From: Thermodesulfobacterium sp.
GTDB lineage: Bacteria; Desulfobacterota; Thermodesulfobacteria; Thermodesulfobacteriales; Thermodesulfobacteriaceae
Direction: 5' to 3'
Length of the DNA: 64,000 bases
Assembly (NCBI GenBank): GCA_017656385.1
Contig: JACDNX010000006.1
Coordinates: 1 to 64,000, forward strand
Shown here: piece by piece, positions 25,815 to 33,691 of the stretch
Position numbering within the stretch: the stretch's first letter is position 1
Layout: each line of letters begins with the position of its first letter
The notes under the pieces: generated by a model
The model's input: only the letters and a program-made list of their open reading frames with translations
Told to the model about the DNA's origin: nothing
The model's database searches: none
Program-made: the position numbers and the translations under genes

Positions 25815-26743
25815 AAAAAGTTTTTTTGATCCTTTTTTTACTTTTACCTCTGATAATGGCAGGTTGTGTAGCCTCTCAGGATGAAATTCAAACTCTTAAA
25901 ATTAAGGTTATCAATCTTGAAACCACTTTAAATAAGCAAAACCAGAAGTATGCGGAAATTGAAAAAAAATTGAATGAATTAAACAAAAAAGTAACTAACC
26001 TTGAAGCTAAAATTTCCAAAGATGTTTTGGTAGATATAAAAACTCAAATTTTTTCTGAATTGGAAGAAATTAAAAATGAACAGGCTCTGCTATCTTCTCA
26101 ACTGGAAGATCTTAGATTTTCACAGGAAGCAGAGAAAAAAGAATTTACTAATCAGTTAGAAGATTTATCCACCAGGACCCAAGCATTAGAATTGAGGATG
26201 AAAGAGATTGAAAAAAAATTGTCAATAACCTCTGAAACTGTTTCCAATGAAACCCTTCCTGCATCAAATGCAACTCTTCTTTCTAATGCTACATCAATTA
26301 CTCCTGAAAAGACTACTAATGCTACCAATGCTACAAATGCTACTGCACCACAACCACAAAAACCTGAAGAAAAGCCTTTGAATGAGGCTGAACTTTATGA
26401 AAAGGCTTATTCCTGTTATCAAAAAGGTGATTTTAAAAATGCAAGAAAACTTTTTGAAGAATATATTAAAAGATTCCCAAAAGGCAAATGGATAGGACAG
26501 GCTTATTTTTGGATTGGAGAAAGCTATTTTAAAGAGAAAGAGTATGAAGAAGCAATTTTAAGTTATCAGAAACTAATTGAACTTCCAGGCTGGCATCCTT
26601 TAAAACCAACTGCTATGTTCAATCAGGCTAAAGCTTTTAAAGCTCTCGGAGATACAGAGGCTTATAAGCTTCTTCTTAAAAAGGTTATCAACAATTATCC
26701 AAATAGCAAAGAAGCTGAAATTGCCAAAAATTTGTTAAAATAA
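25811..26743 (+). CDS. CpoB/YbgF-like TPR lipoprotein
   Basis: Signal peptide with lipobox LIMAGC, so the mature protein starts at about Cys19 and is lipid-anchored. A coiled coil follows (about 25-140) with regular Leu/Lys/Glu heptads, then an Asn-Ala-Thr-rich linker (about 145-180). TPR-type repeats (YEKAYSCYQKGDFKNARKLF and EEAILSYQKLIELPG) end the protein. This is the layout of CpoB, the periplasmic coordinator of the Tol-Pal machine and peptidoglycan synthesis. pal is 15 kb away at 41644; tolAB are not in the window. Overlaps the previous gene by four bases. Confidence 0.85.
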   Translation: MKKVFLILFLLLPLIMAGCVASQDEIQTLKIKVINLETTLNKQNQKYAEIEKKLNELNKKVTNLEAKISKDVLVDIKTQIFSELEEIKNEQALLSSQLEDLRFSQEAEKKEFTNQLEDLSTRTQALELRMKEIEKKLSITSETVSNETLPASNATLLSNATSITPEKTTNATNATNATAPQPQKPEEKPLNEAELYEKAYSCYQKGDFKNARKLFEEYIKRFPKGKWIGQAYFWIGESYFKEKEYEEAILSYQKLIELPGWHPLKPTAMFNQAKAFKALGDTEAYKLLLKKVINNYPNSKEAEIAKNLLK

Positions 26744-26744
26744 G

Positions 26745-27203
26745 CTATTTTTCTTTAATTCTATAAGGATTTACAGTTAATACTGGAATAGGGGAATATT
26801 TAACCACCCCTTCTGCTACACTTCCAAAAATAATTTTATCAATTCCTTTTTTTCCATGAGTTCCCATTACAATAAGATCTGCTCCATTTTCCTTAGCAAC
26901 CTCTATTATCTTTTCTACCACGTTTCCTTTAACAATAACTGGTTTTACATCAGGAAAATCTGAGAAGTGTTTATTCAAAAAGCTCTGCATATACTCCCTT
27001 GCCCCTTCAAAGAGGGTTTTCTCAAGCTCCTGAAAAGTTTTGGCATCTGCAGAGATATCTTCAAAAGCTGATATATCTTCCACTACATTAATCAGTATTA
27101 TCTTAGCACCCAATTTTTTTGCCAGTGCCTTACCCCACTCTGCAATTACAGAGGAAATTTCAGAAAAATCCACAGGAATTGCAATAATGTTAAACTCTAC
27201 CAA
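26745..27203 (-). CDS. Universal stress protein, UspA family
   Basis: 152 residues with the nucleotide-binding fold: an N-terminal strand IAIPVDFSE, and the C-terminal loop GTHGKKGIDKIIFGS that matches the G-x2-G-x9-G(S/T) ATP-binding signature. Converges on the CpoB-like gene with one base between stops. A ribosome site (GGAGGG) precedes the ATG. The role is stress-related but not specified by sequence. Confidence 0.9.
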   Translation of the reverse strand: MVEFNIIAIPVDFSEISSVIAEWGKALAKKLGAKIILINVVEDISAFEDISADAKTFQELEKTLFEGAREYMQSFLNKHFSDFPDVKPVIVKGNVVEKIIEVAKENGADLIVMGTHGKKGIDKIIFGSVAEGVVKYSPIPVLTVNPYRIKEK

Positions 27204-27217
27204 TTTTTATTCCCTCC

Positions 27218-27919
27218 TTATTTACATTTTAATTTTACTTCAGCTCTTACAGTAATAGTCTTTTCTTCTCTTTTCGGTTCTGGAGCTTCTACAGTTGCCT
27301 TTTCCATAGCTCTTGGTGGATAAATATAAAGAGGATGTGGTGTCCGTGCTTGATAATCTATAAGCTCTATATCACAATTTTTACCAAGTGCCTTAGATAC
27401 AGTTTCTGAAAACTCCTTTGCTCTTTCAATAATTAAAAGTCTGAGTTTATCTTCTGCCTTTTTTGCCTCTTTTTCAGAAACAATCCAGTCTGTTCTGTAA
27501 ATGCTAAACTTAAGCTTTTCTCCGTATTTTTCTTTAAACCCATTAAGTATTTCAAAAATTTTATTCTGCTGAGAAACTTCTTTTAGCAAAAATACATATT
27601 CTACCCTTCCTTTATATCCTGAACACCTTCTTTCACCCTTTTCCCACCAACAGTTTTCATAAACCGAATATCTACCACCTTTATATTCTAAATTAAGACC
27701 TTTTAAAGTTTTATCTATTTCTCCCATTATATTTATAGCTTCTACTTCTTTTTGAGTTAGCACACTTATTCTTAAATTTATAGATAGTGTGTCTGGAACA
27801 ATCTCTTTTTCTTCCTCAAGTATTATAGAAACTCTTGTTCCGTTTTCTTCACAGGATTGAGCATTTAACTTTTGTGGTAATATAATTAACAGCAGAACTA
27901 ACAACAAAACTCTTTTCAT
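27218..27919 (-). CDS. Periplasmic SIMPL-domain (DUF541) protein
   Basis: 233 residues with a cleavable signal peptide ending near NAQSC (residues 1-20). The body carries alternating strands and a central helix typical of SIMPL domains, with REEKTITVRAEVKL at the C-terminus as the family's closing strand. Four or more cysteines (CEEN, CWW, RCSG, KNCD, LKCK) suggest disulfides. The molecular function of the family is unknown. It sits 14 bases upstream of uspA on the same strand. Confidence 0.75.
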   Translation of the reverse strand: MKRVLLLVLLLIILPQKLNAQSCEENGTRVSIILEEEKEIVPDTLSINLRISVLTQKEVEAINIMGEIDKTLKGLNLEYKGGRYSVYENCWWEKGERRCSGYKGRVEYVFLLKEVSQQNKIFEILNGFKEKYGEKLKFSIYRTDWIVSEKEAKKAEDKLRLLIIERAKEFSETVSKALGKNCDIELIDYQARTPHPLYIYPPRAMEKATVEAPEPKREEKTITVRAEVKLKCK

Positions 27920-28123
27920 TTCTTTTCTCCTTCCTGTAAATATTTTAGCTTTTTATTTGACATATTTTATCCTGCAATTTTCAATACTTCTTAATATACT
28001 TCCTCATCTTTTACATGTCTATAAATATCTTTTATTACTCAATATATTTTTTAAACATTTTCGGTATTGTGGTCAAGGTATATATTGATTTTTTTTATTT
28101 TTTGTCTATTTTTAATTAGACAT

Positions 28124-28642
28124 ATGAAGGCTTTACTTATTATAGACATGTTAAATGATTTTGTTAAACCTGATGGAGTTTTATATTGTGGAAAAAAGGC
28201 AGAAGAAATCATTCCAGAAATAGAAAAGATAAAAAGAGAGTTTAAAGAAAAGGGCTTCCCAGTAATTTATTTATGTGATGCACACGAGTCTCAAGATGAG
28301 GAATTTTCTGCTTTCCCACCACACTGTATAAGAGGAAGCAAAGGTGCACAGGTAATTGATGAGCTTACACCAGCTTCTGATGATCTTGTAATTTATAAAA
28401 CCCGCTTTTCTGGTTTTTACAGAACTAATTTGGAAAGTATTTTGAGAAGCCTTGGTGTAAAAGAACTTTATCTAACTGGGGTTTGCACAAGTATTTGCAT
28501 AATGGATACCGCTGCAGATGCTTTTTACAGAGGTTTCAAAGTAAAAATACCTGTTAAAGCCGTTGCAGACTTTGATGAGGAGTTTCACAATTTTGCTCTA
28601 AAACGTTTGGAAAAAATTTATAAAGCTGAATTGATTTATTAG
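28124..28642 (+). CDS. pncA: Nicotinamidase / isochorismatase-family hydrolase
   Basis: Hydrolyses nicotinamide to nicotinate for NAD salvage. 172 residues from the ATG at 28124; a longer frame from 28067 would add a hydrophobic stretch and is not believed. The catalytic triad is visible: Asp in LLIIDMLNDF, Lys in YKTRFSGF, and Cys in TGVCTSICI. The metal site lies in CDAHES. pncB starts four bases after the stop, which strongly supports nicotinamide as substrate. No ribosome site is visible. Confidence 0.9.
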   Translation: MKALLIIDMLNDFVKPDGVLYCGKKAEEIIPEIEKIKREFKEKGFPVIYLCDAHESQDEEFSAFPPHCIRGSKGAQVIDELTPASDDLVIYKTRFSGFYRTNLESILRSLGVKELYLTGVCTSICIMDTAADAFYRGFKVKIPVKAVADFDEEFHNFALKRLEKIYKAELIY

Positions 28643-28646
28643 TCAT

Positions 28647-29972
28647 ATGTTTCCTCTTTCTTCTCTGGGACTATTTTTAGATCTATACGAATTAACAATG
28701 GCTCAAGTTTATTTTGAAAAAGACCTTTTTGGAAAAGCAACTTTTTCCCTTTCTATAAGAACTCGTCCAAAAAACAGACCTTTTTTTCTTTTTGCAGGGC
28801 TTGAATCCTTTTTAAAACTTCTTAAACACTTTAAGTTTGAAGACGAAGATTTAGATTTTCTGGAAAGTCTGAAAATTTTCAAAAAACCTTTTCTTGATTA
28901 CTTAAAAAATTTTTCTTTTAAAGGAACTATAAGAGCTATTCCTGAAGGAACGATATTTTTTGAAAAAGAGCCTGTTTGTGAGGTTGAAAGTGATCTTATA
29001 TCAGCTCAAATTATAGAAACTTTAATAATCAATACCTTACACATAGAAACCCTTATTGCAACAAAAGCATTACTTTGTGTAATAGCTGCCAAAGGAATTC
29101 CTCTTTTTGACTTTTCTGCAAGAAGAACTCACGGAATTAGCAGCAGTCTTCATGTAGCAAGGGCTTCCTACGTAGCCGGATTTTCAGGAACAAGTAATGT
29201 CCTTGCTGGAAAATTGTGGAACATTCCTGTTGTCGGAACTATGGCTCATTCCTTTGTTGAGGTTTTTCCTTCAGAAGAAAAAGCTTTTAAGGCTTTTTCT
29301 CAAACTTATCCCGACAGAGCCATACTCCTTATTGACACCTATGACACCATTAAAGCTTCCCAAAAAATTGTAGCTTTAAAAGACTTTTTTAAGAAAAATA
29401 AAATTTCTATAAAAGGTGTTAGAATAGATAGCGGAGATCTTGCAGAGCTTTCTAAAAGGGTAAGAAAAATTCTAAATAACGGTAGCTTTAAAGATACTCA
29501 AATATTTTTAAGTGGTAGTCTTGATGAAAAAGAAATCAAAAATCTTTTAAAGAAAAAAACACCTGTATCTGGTTTTGGAGTGGGAACAAAAATGGGGGTT
29601 TCAGAGGATTCTCCTTATTTTGAAATGGGATATAAACTGGTAGAATATGAGGGTAAACCCTGTTTTAAACTTTCACCCAAAAAAGAAATTCTCCCTGGTG
29701 CAAAAGATTTTTACAGAGTATGGGATAAAAATGACAAATTTCTTTTTGACTTAATCACTCTTAAGGGTGAACCTGTTGACCTTTCTTCCTATCCAAAAAG
29801 CCAAAAACTTTTAAATCCCGTATACCAAGATGGCAAAATACTTTATCATGAGTCCTTAGAAGTAATCAGAGCAAGAGTTAAAAAAGAGGTAGAAAGGAAT
29901 TACAAAAAACGTATAAAAATATCTCAGAAAATAAGAACTCTTTTTAAACAGTTGAAGAAAAATTTTACTTAA
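28647..29972 (+). CDS. pncB: Nicotinate phosphoribosyltransferase
   Basis: Makes nicotinate mononucleotide from nicotinate and PRPP. 441 residues; the N-terminus LDLYELTMAQVYF is the NAPRTase signature, followed by FDFSARRTHG near 152, GTMAHSFV near 196, DTYDT near 230 and GVRIDSGDLAELS near 256. Coupled to pncA. nadD for the next step lies at 55461, so the window encodes three consecutive salvage steps. Confidence 0.96.
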   Translation: MFPLSSLGLFLDLYELTMAQVYFEKDLFGKATFSLSIRTRPKNRPFFLFAGLESFLKLLKHFKFEDEDLDFLESLKIFKKPFLDYLKNFSFKGTIRAIPEGTIFFEKEPVCEVESDLISAQIIETLIINTLHIETLIATKALLCVIAAKGIPLFDFSARRTHGISSSLHVARASYVAGFSGTSNVLAGKLWNIPVVGTMAHSFVEVFPSEEKAFKAFSQTYPDRAILLIDTYDTIKASQKIVALKDFFKKNKISIKGVRIDSGDLAELSKRVRKILNNGSFKDTQIFLSGSLDEKEIKNLLKKKTPVSGFGVGTKMGVSEDSPYFEMGYKLVEYEGKPCFKLSPKKEILPGAKDFYRVWDKNDKFLFDLITLKGEPVDLSSYPKSQKLLNPVYQDGKILYHESLEVIRARVKKEVERNYKKRIKISQKIRTLFKQLKKNFT

Positions 29973-30068
29973 TCTTTTTAAGTCAAAACTTCTCCTCTCT
30001 TGACTTTTCTTAGAGTTCTTTTACATTGAATAGTGTCACTTTAAATCTTAAGTTTAAGGGAGGTCTCT

Positions 30069-30515
30069 ATGAAAAAATTTTTACTATTTGTTTTTATAAA
30101 TCTTTTTATTCTTTCAGCTGTTTTGGCTCAAGAAAAACCGAGTGTAGAGGTAGTAACTCCCAAGGCTGAAGAAGTAAAAACCCAAAAAACAAAGGAGCTG
30201 GTCTATTTTCCTGTTCCTTTCATTCCTGTGTTAAAAGATTTAGAATATCAGGCAGAAAAAAGTGCACTGTTACGCACTGGGAAAATACTTACAGGAATGC
30301 TTGTCTTCAGAGGAAATTATAGTCCCAATTCTCTTGTAGAATTTTATAAGGTGCAGATGAGAAATCAGGGATGGGAAGAAATTGGTGCTTTTTCTTCAAA
30401 AGTTACTTTTATAGCTTACAAGAGACCTGAAGGAACAGCATTTATAAGCATTTCTCAAGGTTGGTATTATACAGAATTGAGAATAGTGGTAATGCTAAAT
30501 CAAGTAAAAAAGTAA
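30069..30515 (+). CDS. Small secreted protein, unknown family
   Basis: 148 residues. A clear signal peptide (residues 1-20, ending VLAQE) leads to a Pro/Lys/Val linker and a compact beta-rich domain. In it GMLVFRGNYSPNSL and EFYKVQMRNQGWEEIG stand out, a pattern seen in small periplasmic or outer-membrane-associated proteins. No lipobox. AGGGAGG precedes the ATG. coaBC begins eight bases after its stop, so the two may share a transcript without sharing a role. Confidence 0.75.
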   Translation: MKKFLLFVFINLFILSAVLAQEKPSVEVVTPKAEEVKTQKTKELVYFPVPFIPVLKDLEYQAEKSALLRTGKILTGMLVFRGNYSPNSLVEFYKVQMRNQGWEEIGAFSSKVTFIAYKRPEGTAFISISQGWYYTELRIVVMLNQVKK

Positions 30516-30523
30516 GAACTTTT

Positions 30524-31738
30524 ATGTCTTTTTCAGAGCCTTTAAGAAACAAAAAAATATTAATTGGAGTATGTGGTGGTATAGCAATTTACAAGGTATG
30601 TGAGTTAATAAGAAAATTAAAAAACGAAGGCGCCCAAATAACCACTGTCTTAACCACAGGAGCAGAAAAGTTTATAAATCCTGTTCTTTTTGCCTCTTTA
30701 AGTGAAAATAAAGCCTATACCAATGAAGATTTTTTTAAACCTGAGGGAAGTATTCTTCACATTGAACTTGGCAAATACCCAGATGTAATTTTAGTTGTTC
30801 CTGCAACAGCTTCTTTTATTTCTAAACTGGCAACTGGTTCTGCAAGTGAACTTCTTTTGGCAACTCTGCTATCTACCAAAGCTCCTGTTTATATCTTTCC
30901 TTCTATGAACACATCTATGTGGGAACATCCTGCAACAAAAGAAAACATTGAAAGATTGAAAAGATATGACTATTTTGTGTATGATCCATCTGAAGGACCT
31001 CTTGCCTGTGGAGAAACTGGTAAAGGTAGGCTCCCAGAAATTGAAGAAATTTCAGAAGTTGTTAAAGCTCATTTTGTTAAAAAAAATCTTCTGGGGAAAA
31101 AAGTTTTGATAACCGGTGGTCCAACAAGAGAATACATAGATGAGGTAAGGTTTATTACCAATGCTTCATCTGGGAAAACAGCCTTTTTCCTTGCTAAAGA
31201 AGCCTATTATAGAGGCGCTGAGGTACATCTGGTCTGGGGTTTAGACACTTTCCCCTATGTGCTTCCCAAACTGAACTGTTTTTCCAAAGTCCCTTTTCCA
31301 AAGGTCTATTTTGTAAAAACAACAAAAGAGATGTTTGAGACTGCAAAAAGTCTTTTTCCTCAATGTAATATTTCCATTTTTGCAGGTGCACCCTGTGATT
31401 TCAGACCAAAAAGTTCTTTTAAAGGTAAACTTAAGAAAAAAGAAACACTTGCTATAGATTTGGAGTTAACCGAAGACATAGCAAAAATTCTAAGTGCAGA
31501 AAAAACAGAAAAGCAAATTACCATTGGTTTTGCCTTGGAAGAAAGAAAAAAGCTTTTAAATTATGCAAAAAAGAAGAAAAAAAAGAAGAATTTTGATTAT
31601 CTTGTGGCAAATCCTTTAGATGCTGCTGGTAAGTTTGAGTCTGATTATGTAATTTTTACACCTAAGGATTTACTTGAATTTAAAAATCTTCCAAAATTTC
31701 AGCTTGCAAGGGTTCTTTTTGACCTTCTTGGTTCATAA
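30524..31738 (+). CDS. coaBC: Bifunctional phosphopantothenoylcysteine decarboxylase/synthase
   Basis: Two successive steps of coenzyme A synthesis. Residues about 1-185 are the flavin-dependent CoaC half: GVCGGIAIYK, then FPSMNTSMWEHPAT with the catalytic Asn and substrate-binding Met, and PLACGETGKGRLPE with the catalytic Cys. Residues 190-404 are the CoaB synthetase (LITGGPTREYIDEVRFITN with the nucleotide motif, and a Lys-rich insertion KKKKKKK). ATG 30524 gives the standard N-terminus; 21 extra codons upstream overlap the previous gene. The 3' end overlaps ahbD by 40 bases, tail to tail. Confidence 0.95.
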   Translation: MSFSEPLRNKKILIGVCGGIAIYKVCELIRKLKNEGAQITTVLTTGAEKFINPVLFASLSENKAYTNEDFFKPEGSILHIELGKYPDVILVVPATASFISKLATGSASELLLATLLSTKAPVYIFPSMNTSMWEHPATKENIERLKRYDYFVYDPSEGPLACGETGKGRLPEIEEISEVVKAHFVKKNLLGKKVLITGGPTREYIDEVRFITNASSGKTAFFLAKEAYYRGAEVHLVWGLDTFPYVLPKLNCFSKVPFPKVYFVKTTKEMFETAKSLFPQCNISIFAGAPCDFRPKSSFKGKLKKKETLAIDLELTEDIAKILSAEKTEKQITIGFALEERKKLLNYAKKKKKKKNFDYLVANPLDAAGKFESDYVIFTPKDLLEFKNLPKFQLARVLFDLLGS

Positions 31739-32778
31739 AGACAGAGTGGCTCTTCCTCTAAGTAATCTCCGGTTGCTTCATAAGCCCTTGCCCTGCAACC
31801 ACCGCAAACTCTTATATATTCACACTTTCCACACTTTCCTTTATACTTTGTAAAATCTCTTAAATTGTTAAATACCTCCGAATTTTCCCAAACTTCTTTA
31901 AAAGTCTGTTTTCTTAAATCTCCACAAGGTATTTCTAAATATCCACAGGTTTGAACCACTCCTCTATGAGAGATAAAACAAAACCCTGTTCCTGCAAGAC
32001 ACCCTCTGGTAACTGCATCAAGACCAAAGGTTTCAAAGGTTACTCTTTTTCCTTCTGCCTTTGCTCTTTCTCTTAAAATTCTATAATATGTGGGAGCACA
32101 AGTTGCCTTAAGCTGAAGCTCTGACTTTCCCCTCTGTTCGTAAAACCAATTAAGAATCTTCTCGTATTCCTCTGGAGTTAGACTTTCTTTGCTTATCTCT
32201 TTTCCTCTGCCAACTGGGACAAGAACAAAAATATGGTGAGCAACAGCTCCTAATTTAATGGCAAAGTTGTGTATGGCTGGCAATTCTTTTGCGTTAATTC
32301 CTGTAATAGTCGTGTTGATCTGAAAAGGAATCTCTGCTTTTTTAAGGGTTTTTATTCCCTTTATTGCACCTTCAAATGCACCTGGCATTTTTCTAAAATC
32401 ATCGTGAGTTTCAGCTGTTGCTCCATCAAGACTTATGCTTACTCTTGCAATGCCTGATTCTTTAATTCTTTCAGCTATCTTTTCATCTATAAGGGTCCCG
32501 TTTGTTGCAAGAACAGGCTTTAAACCAAGTTCTATGCACTTTTTCGCTATATCAAAAATGTCTTCCCTTAAAAGTGGCTCTCCTCCTGTTAAGATTATAA
32601 TAGGCTGAGCAACTTCCCTTATTTCTTCTAAAATTCTGAAAACTTCCTCTGTAGATAGCTCTCTCTCGTAGGGACCTTTTGAGGCAGCAGCTCTGCAGTG
32701 AATACAGTCAAGATTACAGGACCTTGTTACCTCAAAAGCTATAAGCCTTGGTAAAAAATCTTTTTCCTTAGGTTTCAT
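31699..32778 (-). CDS. ahbD: AhbD-type heme b synthase, radical SAM/SPASM
   Basis: Converts Fe-coproporphyrin III to heme b in the anaerobic siroheme-dependent route. 359 residues. The radical SAM triad is Cys21, Cys25, Cys28 (CNLDCIHCRA). GGEPLLR is near 68. FQINTTIT, LKATCAPTYYRI, TRGCLAGTGFCFISH and GYLEIPCGD are segments I know from AhbD of sulfate reducers. The SPASM cysteines are in CGKCEYIRVCGGCRA. Its relative AhbC has different segments there. Presence of an octaheme cytochrome 3.3 kb away gives heme demand. The gene overlaps the FAH gene by 11 bases. Confidence 0.88.
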   Translation of the reverse strand: MKPKEKDFLPRLIAFEVTRSCNLDCIHCRAAASKGPYERELSTEEVFRILEEIREVAQPIIILTGGEPLLREDIFDIAKKCIELGLKPVLATNGTLIDEKIAERIKESGIARVSISLDGATAETHDDFRKMPGAFEGAIKGIKTLKKAEIPFQINTTITGINAKELPAIHNFAIKLGAVAHHIFVLVPVGRGKEISKESLTPEEYEKILNWFYEQRGKSELQLKATCAPTYYRILRERAKAEGKRVTFETFGLDAVTRGCLAGTGFCFISHRGVVQTCGYLEIPCGDLRKQTFKEVWENSEVFNNLRDFTKYKGKCGKCEYIRVCGGCRARAYEATGDYLEEEPLCLYEPRRSKRTLAS

Positions 32779-33532
32779 TTTTTCTTACTCCATTTTTTAA
32801 AATTCCTATTCCCTCAATAAATATCTCAACTACATCTCCTTCTTTTAAAGCTCCCACTCCAGGAGGTGTTCCTGTTGCTATGAGGTCTCCTGGAAGAAGG
32901 GTCATTATATTTGAAATAAATTTTACAAGCTCAAACACATTAAAAATCAGTTCCTTTGTTGAACTACTTTGTTTTATTTCTCCATTTACCTTAGTCTCAA
33001 TTCTTAAATTTGTTGGATCAAGCTCTGTTTCAATAACTGGTCCTAAGGGAGCAAAAGTATTAAAACTTTTACTTCTGGTCCATTGTCCATCTTTTCTTTG
33101 CAAATCCCTTGCTGTAACATCATTAAAACACGTGTAACCTAAAATTGCAGATTCAACTTCCTTAAAATTTTTTGGACGATAAATTGCTTTCCCTATTACT
33201 ACTGCCATTTCCCCTTCGTAATGCACTTCTTTACTCTCAGGAGGAAGAAGAATGTCTTCTTCTGGTCCAATCACCGCTGTTGGTGGTTTTAAAAATATAA
33301 TGGGTTCGTCAGGTATTTTCATTCTAAGTTCCTTTGCATGATCCCTGTAATTAAGACCTACAGCTATAACCTTAGAGGGCATAACAGGAGAAAGAAATTT
33401 TACTTTTTTTAGTAAATATTCTTTCCCTGTATATTCCGAAAAGGAAAAGGGGTTTTTTATTTCCAAAACTTTATTCCCTTTAACCACTCCGAAAAAGGTT
33501 TCATGATCGCAACGAAATCTTCCGATTTTCAT
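32768..33532 (-). CDS. Fumarylacetoacetate-hydrolase-family protein
   Basis: 254 residues. VGLNYRDHAKEL, PIIFLKPPTAVIGP, VHYEGEMAVVIGK (metal Glu residues) and the closing GDLIATGTPPGVGALKEGD are the FAH core signatures. Members act on acylpyruvates, oxaloacetate tautomers or aromatic ring-cleavage products. Short N-terminal part fits the small acylpyruvase/oxaloacetate-tautomerase type. Substrate not determined by sequence. It overlaps ahbD, though a functional tie is not evident. Confidence 0.9.
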   Translation of the reverse strand: MKIGRFRCDHETFFGVVKGNKVLEIKNPFSFSEYTGKEYLLKKVKFLSPVMPSKVIAVGLNYRDHAKELRMKIPDEPIIFLKPPTAVIGPEEDILLPPESKEVHYEGEMAVVIGKAIYRPKNFKEVESAILGYTCFNDVTARDLQRKDGQWTRSKSFNTFAPLGPVIETELDPTNLRIETKVNGEIKQSSSTKELIFNVFELVKFISNIMTLLPGDLIATGTPPGVGALKEGDVVEIFIEGIGILKNGVRKNET

Positions 33533-33691
33533 AAGCCCCTATTTTATACCATTTTCGTAATTTTTACAATTTAAAAACCTTATTAACACCTCGCATCAGG
33601 GAGAAGTAAAAATTCATTAAGGATGATACTTTTACCACTTTTTTAAAAACAGAAACTGAAAAAAATTGAAAATACACCAGAGGCTTAAATC

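Noticed and set aside
28067-28123. Membrane anchor of the nicotinamidase
   Set aside because: It relies on a TTG start and an AT-rich leader; the family start is at ATG 28124.
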